Below, piece by piece: positions 32,701-44,600 of a stretch of 64,000 nucleotides of DNA. Each line of letters starts with the position of its first letter. Within the stretch, counting starts at the first letter, position 1. The DNA is from Sporothrix humicola (lineage: Eukaryota > Ascomycota > Sordariomycetes > Ophiostomatales > Ophiostomataceae): assembly GCA_021396245.1 (NCBI GenBank), contig WNYE01000109.1, forward strand, positions 1 through 64,000. The letters are read 5' to 3'. A model generated the notes under the pieces. It was not told where the DNA came from, made no database searches, and worked only from the letters and a program-made list of their open reading frames with translations. The position numbers and the translations under genes are program-made.

Positions 32701-34323
32701 ATGTCTCTGGCATCTCATACGGTCACGGCCGTCGCGGCCAACCGGTCGTCGCCTCGACAGCGCTTTATCGTTCCGCAAACATTGTCCGATGCAGCACACA
32801 TCCCACGGCATGGTCGCCCAAGAGCCGGCCTGAGCTCGGCCATCCCACCACTACTACAGCCCCTCGTGCGAGCCTACCTTCTCGGTTATGCATCTAGCGT
32901 CGCCCCGCGTCTCCTGACCGTCCTCCTCACATACTTCACAGCACTTCGCCGGAAACGTCGAGGTTTACCCCTAGCCCAGTCCGACAAGGCGTCCTTTTCA
33001 TACGTGCGAGACTCTGTTCGCCATATCCTGCACGCCGGTCTGGACTGGCGTCGCTTCCCAACATTTTGTGCCACACTTGTTGGCGGCAGCACACTCCTCG
33101 AGGCCCCTTTACGCACAATGCTGGCTCGGGTTACGCCTAGCCTTTCCCTCGTCGCCCGCACACGGCTTTCACGATGGCTTGCCTCTTTTGTCGCAGCATA
33201 TGGCGGCATGCGCCTCCTACAGTCAAAACAAACCCCTGGATTCACCGAAACCGTCTCCATCAGCTCCGAAACGGTCTCCGAAAAGAAGCCCATCTCACCG
33301 AGCAAGGCTGAAGAGACCGCCGCTACCACCACGATCGCAACTATACCATATGCAGGTCGGACCCTCGATTTAACACTTTTTGCTGCCACCCGCGCCCTCG
33401 ATGTCATAGTGGGTGAACTTTGGGCACGCCGCAAGGAACGCCGCGTTGCTGCCGGGTCGTGGACGGGCCTGGAGGCCCTAATGGGCCGCCTTGTCGACCC
33501 GGCCATTTTCTCCGCGTCGTCGGCACTTGTCATGTGGGCTTGGTTCTATGTGCCATCACGACTACCGCATGCGTACAACAAATGGATCACATCCGCCGCT
33601 GCTGTTGACGCCCGACTTATTAACGCCCTCCGTCTTTGCCGTGACGGCCGACTACAGTACGGCAAGGATATGGGGCCCGATGCTCGCCTCCTTGAAGGTA
33701 TGTCGCGCGACTACGGCTGGCCACTCGTCTGGGGCGACCCTGAGGTCAGCATCCCATTCCCCTGCACCATGGTGCACATGGATTGCGGCCCTTCTTGCGA
33801 GCGCCACGCACTCATGCGCATATTGCGGTCGTGGCGCTGGTCCATGGCCACCTACCTGCCCCTGAGCATGCTGCTTGTGCTGCGCAAACCAAACCGGAAC
33901 CTGCGCGGCGTCCTGCGGGCCGTCCTGTCGGCCATGCGCTCATCGGCCTTCCTCGGAACTTTTATCATGCTCTTTTTCTACGGCGTCTGCCTGGCCCGCA
34001 CCCGTATTGGCCCTCTCATTCTCGGCAAGTCTGTTGCAGCACGCCAGGCAATTGACTCTGGCCTCTGTACGGCAGTCGGTTGTGGCCTTTGCGGCTGGAG
34101 CATCCTGATTGAGCGTGCCAGCAGACGCAAAGACATGGGCCTTTTCGTGGCACCGCGTGCCCTGGCCACCCTGTTCCCCCGTCGCTATGCTCTGGACAAG
34201 CAGTGGCGCGAGACCATCATCTTTGCAGCAAGCACTGCCGTTGTCTTCACGGCCATCCAGGAGAACCCCAAGCGTGTGCGCGGCGTCATGGGTGGCATTC
34301 TCAAGACGGTCCTTGTGCCCTAA
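32701..34323 (+). CDS. TMEM135-like membrane protein (Tim17-related)
   Basis: Single exon of 540 residues from the Met at 32701, which follows a polypyrimidine leader; the frame opens upstream to 32263 without conserved sequence. Several hydrophobic segments are present (around PLLQPLVRAYLLGY, FCATLVGGSTLL, TYLPLSMLLVL, GTFIMLFFYGVCLA, TAVGCGLCGWSIL), plus a Cys motif CTMVHMDCGPSC like the cysteine-rich region of TMEM135. The C-terminal portion (RRKDMGLFVAPRALATLFPR) resembles the Tim17-like repeat of that family. Animal TMEM135 acts in peroxisome/mitochondrial lipid metabolism; the fungal role is inferred only. Confidence is good for the family, low for function. Confidence 0.75.
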   Translation: MSLASHTVTAVAANRSSPRQRFIVPQTLSDAAHIPRHGRPRAGLSSAIPPLLQPLVRAYLLGYASSVAPRLLTVLLTYFTALRRKRRGLPLAQSDKASFSYVRDSVRHILHAGLDWRRFPTFCATLVGGSTLLEAPLRTMLARVTPSLSLVARTRLSRWLASFVAAYGGMRLLQSKQTPGFTETVSISSETVSEKKPISPSKAEETAATTTIATIPYAGRTLDLTLFAATRALDVIVGELWARRKERRVAAGSWTGLEALMGRLVDPAIFSASSALVMWAWFYVPSRLPHAYNKWITSAAAVDARLINALRLCRDGRLQYGKDMGPDARLLEGMSRDYGWPLVWGDPEVSIPFPCTMVHMDCGPSCERHALMRILRSWRWSMATYLPLSMLLVLRKPNRNLRGVLRAVLSAMRSSAFLGTFIMLFFYGVCLARTRIGPLILGKSVAARQAIDSGLCTAVGCGLCGWSILIERASRRKDMGLFVAPRALATLFPRRYALDKQWRETIIFAASTAVVFTAIQENPKRVRGVMGGILKTVLVP

Positions 34324-34733
34324 ATCAAGGAGTATGTGACGTATAACATCTAGTTCTACGCGCTTCTCGTCATTCATTTCATCCTTTCCCTTTTTCGTTT
34401 ATATTATTCTTCGGCACTTTAGCCCTTTCAGACTTGTTGTTTTAATATGCTTTTATATGTTGTAATTTGACCGTACGTCTTACGGTGTACACATACTGTA
34501 TCTAATATAATGGCCCTTGGTGGCCTAGGTCTAGGTTTATCGGCAGCATATTTGGACTTTCAGGATAGTCATGGGGTCATTAAAAACCGGGTATAAGATA
34601 GATACTCTAGATAAAACCTGCATATTGCTATAATGAAACAAATCAAGCAAAGAGCAAACGAATCAATAACTTTTCTCATATTAAACGCTCGTCTAAATAT
34701 ACAATGGGAGGAATGGGAACGGGCTGGTCCCGA
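34324..34733. other. Convergent 3' regions of TMEM135-like and GET2 genes
   Basis: 410 AT-rich bases between stop codons; no gene or structured element recognised. Confidence 0.6.
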
Positions 34734-35936
34734 TTACGATCGAAGCCATGAACAAACTCCCAAAACAAAGACACACACCAGCAGATCCGACCGCACGGTG
34801 CTAAACATCTGCCAATATCGCATGGCAATCTCCACGTTGCGCTTGACTGTGGGCGGAAGGAATCCCAAGGCCATGCCAATCATTCCGCCAGCACCACTGC
34901 CGCCAGCGCTACCGTTGCTTCCGCCCCGTTCCAAGAAAATCCGGCTTGTCAAGAGAACTGTCTCTGCTGTAGCAAATGCATAGAAAAAGTACCGCTTGTG
35001 CAGAGCAAAAGCGTCGGAAGCAGAGCCGTAGACGGGGCCATCTGCTCCAACACTGTTTGCGGCAACGGCGCTCTCACGCTCAATGCGCGTACCAGTAAAC
35101 GGCGTGGCCAGAGCAACGTAGAGACCTAGCGCAATGGCGACAGCAAAGTGCACAAGGCGCCAGAGTGCCGTCGAAGTGCTAGGCTTAGCTGGGGGCTGCT
35201 GCTGACCTGGGGCGCCCATCCCTGGGAACCCAGGGAAACCGGGGAATCCGCCACCTGGCGGCATACCTGGCATACCAGGGAATCCAGCGCCTTGCCCGCC
35301 TGGGCCTCCAGGCCCGCCTGCACCACCCCCCATGGACTGCATCATCTGGGACAGCATGGCTGCGAACGGATCTGCGTCAGCACCCTCAGCACCGGGCCCA
35401 CCAAAGCCCGGGGCACCTGCACCGCCCATACTACCGAATCCAAACGGATCGCCACTGCCACCTAGGCGGTCGCCAAAGGGGAAGTTGGGAGTTTGCTGCT
35501 GGCCCTGTTGCTGTTGGGCAAGCAACAGCTGCCGCAGCTGTGCGTCTGAGGCCATGGCTTCGGGTAGCGGTGACGCATTGTTCGATCGAGGTGTGACGGA
35601 AGGCTGGTAAAAGTGGTCGGAAATGTCGACTTCGTCCGGGTCGCCATGCTCCTGAGAGCTGGTCTGAGGTGCAGTCGGTGGTGCAGCCGAGGGGGCGTCT
35701 ATATCACCTTGTTAGAATTCCACAGCGTGCTTCCAGTGAAAATATTCTAATGCGAAAACGGGGTTGCGGGATGGCGGGTTCGCACCTCGTTGTAAACCAC
35801 CACCAAGACCGGTGATCTTGTTCAGTCTCGCTGAACCACCAGCTTTGATTTTCGCCTCACGACGCTCCTTGCGGCGGCGCGCCTGGGCAGCAGCCGCATC
35901 TTCAGGCGTTGGGGATGGTGATGCGCTTTCCGTCAT
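34734..35936 (-). CDS. GET2: GET complex subunit Get2
   Basis: ER membrane receptor subunit that captures Get3 carrying tail-anchored proteins. Exon 1 (35786-35936) encodes the basic, Get3-binding N-terminus with ARRRKERREAKIKAGGSARL and the conserved KITGLGGGLQR. An 87-base intron (35699-35785, GTGCGA...TTCTAAC...TAG) leads to exon 2 (34734-35698). Total 371 residues. After the junction comes the acidic motif DPDEVDISDHFY, then a Gln-rich and a Gly/Met/Pro-rich linker, and three hydrophobic segments in the last 140 residues: LVHFAVAIALGLYVAL, YFFYAFATAETVLL, LLVCVFVLGVCSWL. Without exon 1 the protein would lack its functional Get3-binding site, so the two-exon model is strongly preferred. 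Confidence 0.92.
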
Positions 35937-36215
35937 GGTGAAGATGTTTGTTATGTTTGTTCCGCCAAAGTTGTGCAGGATCGATGTGTTGGAAGGAGTT
36001 TATCTCAGGGTCGTTAAGAAATAGCTACGTAATTAAGGTGCCAGCTAACCTTAGTAATTTTTTTTATTAATTTAAGTGTGGTCACGTGCACCTCTATGGC
36101 ACAAACGCATGTGAAAGGAGCAGTGTGATTGAGCAGTGCAATTAGCCCCCGTTCCCTGTCCATGCAGTGTCTGATCCAACATGCACCTCCAACATTTAAC
36201 CTACAGTGATGGTAT

Positions 36216-37349
36216 TCATAACAAGTTGCCCGCCTTTGATCTCTCCAGGATTTCCCGCACACCTGCAAATTCGTATTCGGCCATGACATCCTCCCATAGC
36301 GCATTCATAATGCCTTTGCCCTCTGGCTCATAGACAAGTTTGGTGAATCTGTGAAAATCAGCACATATTCAGTTCACAATCTAACCGTCAAAAAGGATAT
36401 CTCCCACTTACGGATGTATTTCCCAGTCCATCAAGAAGCAGCCGTGCGACTCGGGACCCTTGACGACAACCGCATCGACATATGTCCATGCGCCGTCCTG
36501 GGGCTTTCTGCCACACAAGTTCTTCCAGCCCTCGAGGAAAACCCCAATGGGCCCGCCCACGTCACGATGGAGGTCGGAGCTCTTGCACATGCCGGGCTCG
36601 ACCAGATTGACAATGACATCCTCGGCGTGCAGGTAGTCCAGAAGCTTGACAAACAGCAGATGGCCGAGCATTTTGGACGTGAAGTACCGGTCTGTCGGGT
36701 CCCATGCGGCACCGGACAAGCCTTTGGGGTCAAGCTTGTCAAATGATTCCAGAAGAGGCCGCAGGTTGCGGTTGGTGAATTTGGCTGTGAGCGCTGTTCC
36801 AGAACTGACAATTGTGAGTCGACCTGGCTTTGAGTTCGGAGCTTTGGCCTTGCACAGCGGCAGTAGGAGGACGGAGAGCAAAAACGTGGACAGGAAGTTG
36901 ACCTGGATGGTCTCTTCGTGGCCTGTAGATTGACAGACACCAAATGAGGGCTTCATGAGGCCTGCATTCAGGATGACAAAATCGAGACGGGTCAAGTCAC
37001 TGCCAACGCGCGCCACGAATGCCTGAATGGACGAGTACGAAGCCATCTCCAGCGGCCACACCTCGACGTTTGTCTCTGGATACGCCTTGCGCAGCTCGGC
37101 GGCAGCAGATTCACCTTTGGATAAAGTTCGAACGGCGATGATGAGGTGTGACAAATTGAGAGACAGGAAATGCTTCGCTGCTTGAAGTCCAATGCCCGAG
37201 TTGCCGCCGGTGATGATCGCCACATATCCTGTGAGGTCGGTTCCTGGAGGCGGAAGACGTGTCTTGGTGCGGAATTGAGACTTTATGAAAGGCCCTGGAA
37301 ACAACGACGTGATCGCCTCGTCCCCCATGTCGATAGATGCTGGATACAT
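36216..37349 (-). CDS. Short-chain dehydrogenase/reductase
   Basis: NAD(P)-dependent oxidoreductase of the classical/retinol-dehydrogenase-like SDR type, 356 residues. Exon 1 is 36412-37349, exon 2 is 36216-36348, with a 63-base intron (GTAAGT...CACAG). The join gives WEIHPFTKLVYEPEGKGIMN and a helical tail ending SKAGNLL. Seen: cofactor motif TGGNSGIG near residue 45, LNAG (variant of NNAG), catalytic Ser in VSSGTA, and the YFTSK catalytic Tyr/Lys pair. The substrate cannot be predicted. Its neighbour across the 609-base promoter is a Fungal_trans_2 regulator, so co-regulation is possible but unproven. Confidence 0.88.
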
Positions 37350-37958
37350 CTTCCTGTGTAGTCTGTGTAGTCGTTTGCGGAGTCTGTATTATGAGTGATT
37401 GATGGGTAAGAGTGATGAGCAGATGAGATGGCAAGTACTTTTTTTTATAAATCTCGTTGTGCCGTATTTGGAGTCTTTATTTTTCCCGTCGAATATCTCC
37501 AACTTCTTCGTACGCCGATTATCTTCTCTTTGTACCTAGGCATTTTCTTAAACACCGCCAATACGGCCATGAAAGCGGTCTTATATAGTTGATTGTGCTC
37601 CAGACAGGCTCTTCAAGCCTTCCCATATGAGGAATATAATCAATGAGTTGTTCTAGTGAGTACCCTAGAATTTGACCGAAAAAAGTGACTGTAATAGCAG
37701 TGTCGGACACAATGGCGCACATAAGGATGCATCACCAGTTTTAAGGCAGCGCTGTCCCCGGGCGGCCTTTCCCGAATAGGAAAACAATCGATTGCTTGGC
37801 ACACCCTTCCTTCACGGGGTCCACTTTTCGGGCAAGGCAAGGCAAGGCCGGCCGCGCTCTTTCCGTCTCAGATATTCTTTTGAGATTGAATTGCTTCCTG
37901 TCGATTCCCAACCTTTCATCCTCAGACCTTTACAACGACAGCATGATAAAACGACAAC
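37350..37958. other. Divergent promoter between the SDR and the regulator gene
   Basis: 609 bases, AT-rich in the middle with a T run at 37440-37446. A short tandem GGCAA(GGCAA) stretch lies near 37832-37846. No gene supported. An upstream ATG at 37943 begins a short frame overlapping the regulator start. Confidence 0.55.
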
Positions 37959-39480
37959 ATGACACGCGAATCACGGGCCGTCTCCTCCCACAGCACCTTC
38001 ATTGTCGCGACGGGGCGTGACTCCATCAAACCTGACGACGAGACCCGCAAATTCATCCGCAGCCATGTGATGAAAGGCAAGAATGCAGGCAAGGGAAAGG
38101 GCAATTCCAAGGCCAAAGTAATTTGTGTCCAAGAGACTCCTGATATCTTTTGCCAGGCATCTGAGGCCGGCTTCGACAGTGAGGAGTCCCCCATACGCTT
38201 GTCACCACTCACGCCTATCCAAATGGGTCCCAGCAGTCCAGCAGCGGGAGGCCTAGTATACGAATGTGGGTTGTTGTCAGCATACTACACTGTCAATTAT
38301 ACGGCTTTTTAACTCACAAAATTTCACAGTCATGGCCATAATGAAGCAGGCAATGTACCCCATCGAGCGCTGCGTCGGTGTTGGGTCCGAAGAGCCAGCA
38401 TGGTTCCAAAGCCCTCCAACATGCCACGATACAGCCTACAACAATATTATTGCCTATGCTGCACTGGCCTTCTTCGACTCAAAGCGTCTATGTGCATCAG
38501 ACACCCAAAGTGGCCAACGCGCGCTCATGCACATGACCCGTGGCATCCGTCTTCTCCGAAATCGCATCGGGATGCAAAATTTCGCGACAACAGACGCCAC
38601 AATCTTCCTTGTCCTTGCTCTCGGCATGTTCTCGGAGGCACATGGAGAACTGGATGCTGCAAAAAAGCATTTGCGCGGGCTGTATCAGCTTGTTCAGCTC
38701 CGCGGCGGTATCCAGGCCTTGGCTAGTAAACGGTTCCTGCAAATCAAATGTTGTCGTCTGGACCTGGCCGTTGCCCTCCGGACCGGCCAACAGCCATTCT
38801 TTCTCTCTCTTAAAGCTGCTTTTCCATCTCAAAAGACTGGTGTACTAGAGTCTTACCAGCCTCCGTCTGTTCCCGGTCTTTCTCTGCCCCTCAATGATCC
38901 CGGAGGTTACTTTGCAGATCGGCGGCTTATCTCAATATGGCAAGACCTTCGTGCTTTTTCCACAACAGTCAATGTCGCTCATCAGAAACACACAACCATT
39001 GCCCCCGAGTTCTATCAGGACATGCTGATCGCAGCACATTATCAACTACACGGTCTGTCGCGACAGACACAGGCAGCAGCCTTGTGCGAAATGGACAATG
39101 CCCTCCGCCTCGCGATGCTTACATTCTCGACAAGTATCTTCCTCGAGACTCGCGGCGGCAGGTTCCAGACTCTCGCATCTGATTTCAAACATGGGCTCCA
39201 AGCATGGCACGTCGCTCAAGACAAAACACTACACATAAGTAATATACCCGAGCGACGACTGCAAGAGCTCAACATGTGGATGGTTTATGTTGCCGCAACG
39301 ACCCTGCTTCGGACCCCCGAACACTACAAATGGCTACGCGAAGAACTTCGGAAAGCACAGCAAACATTGCAATTGGAAAACTGGGACACGGTGTACAATA
39401 CACTGAACAATTTCCTATGGATTGGAGCTATACACGATGAGCCGGCGAAAGCGTTTTTTGAAAGTACTGCGATGGCATGA
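37959..39480 (+). CDS. Fungal_trans_2-type putative regulator
   Basis: Exons 37959-38265 and 38330-39480 give 485 residues; the 64-base intron (GTGGGT...TTTCACAG) joins GGLVYEF to MAIMKQAMYPIERCVGV. The N-terminus (FIVATGRDSIKPDDETRKF then IRSHVMKG, followed by a Lys/Gly basic patch) is the header seen in many fungal proteins with the Fungal_trans_2 (DUF3468-like) region and often without a Zn2Cys6 cluster; I see no such cluster here. The body (DTAYNNIIAYAALAFFDSK, MTRGIRLLRNRI, LRGLYQLVQLRGG) is the helical middle-homology type. Some databases call relatives 'tachykinin family protein', which is only a name. The stop lies 18 bases from the convergent esterase stop. Confidence 0.78.
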
Positions 39481-39498
39481 AACGAGCAAAGCTGTTTT

Positions 39499-40560
39499 TC
39501 AGGCAATCCCGAACCACTTCAGATCCTCTTGCGCGTGGACCGGCACCGTGTGGCCAACGCCTTCGGCCGAATAAGCGACAAATTTCGTCCCATCTCCAAA
39601 CACCATTTGGGTGTAACCAGTCTGCGGCGTGGCTGTCACGTTTTTGACGTACGCCACATCAAGCAACGTGCTCCACTCTTTGATCTGTTCTTCCAGATTC
39701 AAATAGCTCACAAACGTGTCGGCATGCCCATGCCACGTAGCCAGCCGAGGGTAGCTTCCGTTCCAACTCGGGTACATACCCCGAACCTGTGCGGCCCATT
39801 CAGCGCCCGTCTTGACAACGTGGCCAGCAGCGCATGCAGGGTCCGCTGTAGATGGGCTTGCACCAGGGCTCCCGGCCAGACATCCTGCCGCAACACCCGA
39901 ATAGCAAGAAGCGGCAGAAATGAGATCAGGGTAAGTTGCCATCATGATGTTCGTCATCATACAGCCCGACGACGAGCCAGTAGAGAAGACTTTGGTCGGG
40001 TCGGCACCGTACTTTGTGATAGCATAACGAATCATATTGGCAAGCGTCTGGCTGTCGCCGCCGCCCTCGTGCGTAAGCGACTTCTTGCTAGCAACATCCC
40101 AGCACTTTATCAGTCGGTTAGTTAGCCCTTAACCAGGGATAATCAAAGAGATTTTTTTAATCCTCTTTGATGAGGAAAACGAGAAGAAATAAATAAAAAT
40201 CGGCCCCGTTTGGTTTCTTACATGGTTATCATGCGTCGTCGTCGGGTAGATGACGAGAAAGCCTTTGTCGTCCGCCAGTTTCGTATATCCGGACATCTGT
40301 TGATATTGCTGTCCTGTTCCGCCACAACCATGCATCTTGATATATCAGCACAAGACTGTGTGGTAGGTAATGGCATGCATAGCACGGAGTACGCCCTATC
40401 TCCTTACCGCGAGAATAACTGCCGGCGTTGTGGCGAGCTTGTCGGGAACGTAAATCGACATCTGCAGCGATGTTGGGTTGTCACCAAAATTGCTCACAGA
40501 TACCAGGGCTGCGTGTGCGCCAGAAGCCAGCACGGCTACAGACAACGCTGTACACTTCAT
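39499..40560 (-). CDS. Secreted CE1-family esterase (acetylxylan esterase/PHB depolymerase type)
   Basis: Extracellular carbohydrate esterase removing acetyl or feruloyl groups from hemicellulose. Three exons: 40408-40560, 40222-40335 and 39499-40104, 290 residues. Intron 1 (72 bases) and intron 2 (117 bases, CTAACTAAC branch, ending AAAG) are GT-AG. Residues 1 to about 18 form a signal peptide (MKCTALSVAVLASGAHAA). Motifs: the oxyanion-loop HGCGGTGQQYQQM, the nucleophile GSSSG (Ser134 in STGSSSGCMM), Asp in HGHADTFVSY and His in GVGHTVP, a full alpha/beta hydrolase triad. No cellulose-binding module is present. Substrate choice between acetylxylan and feruloyl groups cannot be settled by eye; similarity in length and motifs favours acetylxylan esterase. 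Confidence 0.9.
40142..40171. other. Inverted repeat inside esterase intron 2
   Basis: Perfect 9-bp arms ATCAAAGAG and CTCTTTGAT separated by 12 A/T-rich bases. In the transcript this would form a hairpin between the 5' splice site and the branch site of intron 2. Function unknown. Confidence 0.65.
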
Positions 40561-40755
40561 GGCTTTGACGGACCAAATGTATATCTATAATGTTTTGTGA
40601 AAGTGGAAATATCTTGGATAGGAAGTTAAGAGTCGAGACATCAGCTGTTTGGTATCCGTGTTCTGTGACTACGTGGTGGGACTGAACCGCAATTTATACA
40701 CGAAGGGCAAGCGACCCATGTGCGCATATCACCTTATCTTTAACAGATGTACTGC

Positions 40756-40789
40756 TTTTTCCTTTTTCCTTTTTCCTTTTTCCTTTTTC

Positions 40790-40824
<35 letters not shown>
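40756..40824. repeat. TTTTTCC microsatellite followed by poly-T
   Basis: Five copies of a TTTTTCC unit (about 40756-40793) run into an uninterrupted stretch of about 27 T residues. Length may be uncertain because of sequencing error in homopolymers. Confidence 0.85.
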
Positions 40825-41013
40825 GGAGTAATACATAAATAAAACAAACAAATATAGAAGCTGGTGACAGGAGAATCAAAACTCACACACAAAAATAGAT
40901 CGACCGAAGAACCCGTCGCGTAAATATCTCTTCAAGGCCCGGCAGTGCGAGAATTAACTCGACAAAAGGGATCCGGGACTGGCTGCGCGGGGGTAAGGAA
41001 ATGTGCTCAAGTG

Positions 41014-41102
41014 TTCGGCATCAACAGTCGGCATCGAGAAGTTGAACACAGAGGTGCTTTCTAACATTGAAAACGGCGTTCGGCATCGAGAGTCGGCATC
41101 GA
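41014..41102. repeat. Imperfect direct repeat built on TCGGCATC
   Basis: Two 24-base units (41014-41037 and 41079-41102) differ at two positions. Each unit contains TCGGCATC twice, so the octamer occurs four times in 90 bases. Confidence 0.75.
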
Positions 41103-41684
41103 CGAGGGCAATGCAAGCCTCCACATTCTGTGATTTTCTCTCTCCCACACGGGGCGCACAATCGTATAAAAAGCCTGATATCTTTCCGGTGGCACTCGTC
41201 CCAGCCGTCACTGATATCTATTTATTAATAGCCCTGTTGACCCAACCCCCAAAAATAATCGAGCCCGGCAGAACGGTTATTTTCCATTAAAAGAACACAA
41301 TAAGCGGTAAATAAACACGGGACGACACCGAGGCTTGAGATTTCATGGGACGCTCCATCTGTCAAGATGATCAACAAGCAAATTGTATGTACTTGAATCA
41401 AGGAAGGGGCAGAGATATCAATACTGGCATGCCAGATGATGGTCTTTATACGAATCTGACATTAAGTTTCACGGACAATGCAACAACCAACGTGGATAAT
41501 TGGTTAATTTTTTGTGGCTATTTAGTTTGTCCTCATACGCCTCTAACTGTACTGTTCAATGGGATTCTCTTCTCCCAGCAGGCTAAAACGCGAACGCATC
41601 TATGTACCTCATGACCCCCGGCAAATTGCTAAATTGACATGTTTTATTGGTAAACCTGAACCCACAACAAACAATGGGATCCGA

Positions 41685-44600
41685 TTACGGTGTAGCCTTG
41701 CTCATTGCGATCAGGCGCTTGACTCCGACCTAGAAGGAGGAGACACGTTAGTATACAGTTTGTTTCGAAAGGTTGGGATTAAAGCCGCAGGAAAGCATCA
41801 ACTTACCATCCAGTTGCCGCACTCTTCTGGCTTATCACGGTGGATGTCGACCTGGAGCTTCTGGGCCGAGTCGTAGGCCTTGCTTTCTAGGGCAATGGCA
41901 AGATCGTGAAGTTGCTGAATCGTGTCGTCCTTAACGAGCTCGGCGTTGTTGAGGTGGTCAAAAAGGAGGTTCAGCCGTTTGCGCGTGTCGTTGACCTGCG
42001 GCTTGAAAGTCTCGGGGGCCCGGGCGGCAACCCGTTGCAGGTCGGCATCCAGCACCTGGACAAGCTTTTGGGCCTTTGGCGGGATGTGAGACCGGTCTCC
42101 GGCAGGGTGCTTCACCTTACGTGGAGGTGGGGCTGCAGGCTGTGGTGGCGGCGGCGTGGGGGTCGCTGCGACAGCCGAAGGGTTGGCACGAGGCGGTCCA
42201 CCTGCAGCGGGAGGAGGGCCAACATGCGGCGGGCCAGAAGCGGCAGCACCCGAATCGAAGGACGGAGGAGCATACTGGCCTTGGGCGGGCGCCGGCGCAT
42301 ATTGGCTGGACGGCACACGTGAAGCGCTGGGAGGGGGCCCGGTGGGAGGTCCGCCCTGCGCGAAACCTGCAGACGGGGTTTCCTGCGCAGATGGTGCTGG
42401 CGCATAACGGCTCGGAGGCGGCACTCCGGCCGGCGGGGCGTTGTAAGGAGAGTCTGTCCGGGGTGGCGGGCGGCTCATACCAAGACCCGTGGTATTACCG
42501 GCAGCCGGTGGCGGCGGGGCGTAGGCATTGGCGATCGACGATGGGGGTCTTGGGGGAGCATTGATGGTGCTTGGCGGCGGTCCAACAAGCGGGGAGCTGA
42601 CACGAGGTGGCGCCGGCCCCTTGGGAGGGGGGGGAGGAGTGGCACCGCCTCTCGGGCCGACGCCATAGGGGCTAACAGGTGGCGCCGGGCCAGAGAGGGA
42701 TTGCGCACCAAACGGAGCCGTGATGGGCGCGACGCTGGGTGTTGTCTTCCGGACAGGAGCCTTTGTGACCATAGGAACGTCGTTCCAGCTGCCGACATCC
42801 TTTGCCTTTGGCGGAGGAGGGAGGGACGATGGGGTGGGGTTGCGTGGGGGAGCACCATAGGGGTTAGCAGAGGGAGCTCCGTAGACGCCGAGAGGAGGAG
42901 CGTATGTTGAAGTTTGCTGCGGCGGAGCATAGGTCTGGCTACCGTATGATGGGGGAGTGGCCGACGAGTAAGGGCCAGGCTGCGAGATGCCAGCCGGAGC
43001 GTAGGGGCTGGATGATGCCACTGGAGCCGGGGCGCCGTACAGGTTTGGCGGAGCAGCGCCGACAGGCGCCTGTTGTGGCAGAAACTGGGGAACAGGGTGG
43101 CCGGCGCTGGCAAGAGGCGTCCGAGTTGCCGGGGTTCTCGCCTGGCCAGCAGCGCCAGTCCGTTGCGCCGTGGCGGGCTTCTGCGACGCGAGCTTGACCC
43201 GGTTGCGTGCAAGCTCTGCGGACTCGTAGGTCGTTGGGACAAGATCCAGATACTTTTGTGCCACGTTCATGAGGCCAGTCGAGGCAACAATCTCGGCATA
43301 TTCAATGTACTTGTCGTACAGCGAGGCAAGCTTCCAGTCCGAAGTAAGGGAAGACTCCGAGTCGGTGAACTTCGTGACATGGCGGAAAACAGTAACCTTC
43401 TCAATGAATTGCTGCAGGGACTTGGCGTGCACGGCAAAGGACGAGTCCTCCGAGCTGTCCTTGACGCCAGCCTGCTCCGCTTCCTCGAGCTCTGTGATCC
43501 AGATGCCCACCACCTTCTCCAGCTTGGCGCCAACCAGGTAGCAGAACGACGCATCCTTGCGCGAGCCGGCCTCAAAGACGCGGTCGCCAAGACCCTCGCA
43601 GAAGTTGGGAAACTCAGCCGGCTTGGCGAACGTGCAAAGGGTCGCCAGAGCCTCCTTCCAGTTCTCTAGATCGGCATTGTGGACAACGTCCCAAAGATCC
43701 TCCGAAATGACCGAGCCGAGTAGACGCAGGTAGCTGGGCGAGCCATTGGCATCGGCCAGGTACGCCGTCTGCACCTTCTGGACCAGGTCCTTGCCACCGC
43801 AGTTAGCAATAACAAAGGCATCGGCGATGCGGTTCTCCTTGAGGCAAATGTCCACGGCGCGCGAGAAGTTGCCGAGCATGACTGCTTTGGTGATCGTGTC
43901 CTCCAGAGCAGTGTTGCCCTGGCCAAGCAAGTGGAAGGGTTGTGACGACTTCGCACCCTTGCCGGTAGACAGTCCCGACAGGAAATCGTCATCACCGTCA
44001 GCCTCTCCCTCGTCACCAAAGAAGTTGGATAGGCGTTTGTCCTTTTTCTTTTCTGCAGCGGCATCTTTTGAAGCCGCCTTCTCAGAGTCGGCGGCTTTAT
44101 TTTGACCCTCATCAGCCTTGTCTGTGCCATTGGTTTCAGCTTCCTCCTGCTTGAAGCCCAGCCGCTCAATAACTTTTTGGCGGGGATTCTCATCCATCAG
44201 AGTCTCAAACACCTCCCAGTCTGCCTTTTCTTCCTCGGTCTTGGCAGCCTCTATATGCGACTCGCAGATGGACTTCACATCGCCAGACTGAAGTGCAGTT
44301 TCGAACGTCTCCGTGGCCGGTGCGACGCCCGAGTCGGCCGAGAACCTCTCGATGTGGATGGTGGAGGACTGAGGCTGGCCAGTAGGCGTGTCGTTCAGTG
44401 TGAAATAGACGACCTTGCCACCGAAGCCAAAGGTGGCACCGACAGGCTTCATGTACCAATTCGGCGGGTTGGGAAGGGAGAAGTTTGCGACCGAGGGGGC
44501 GGTGTGCACAGACGCGAAGAAATCTTCGGCGTCCATGTTGCTCTGTGCGGCCACCTGTGCGTCGGCCGAGTTGTTGGTGGTTTGCAGTGTCTGAATAATA

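Larger units (their letters stand above)
40561..41684. other. Gene-free stretch between esterase start and SEC31 end
   Basis: About 1.1 kb holding the esterase promoter and the SEC31 3' flank, plus a TTTTTCC microsatellite with a long T run and a repeated TCGGCATC phrase (both listed). No coding region supported. Confidence 0.55.
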
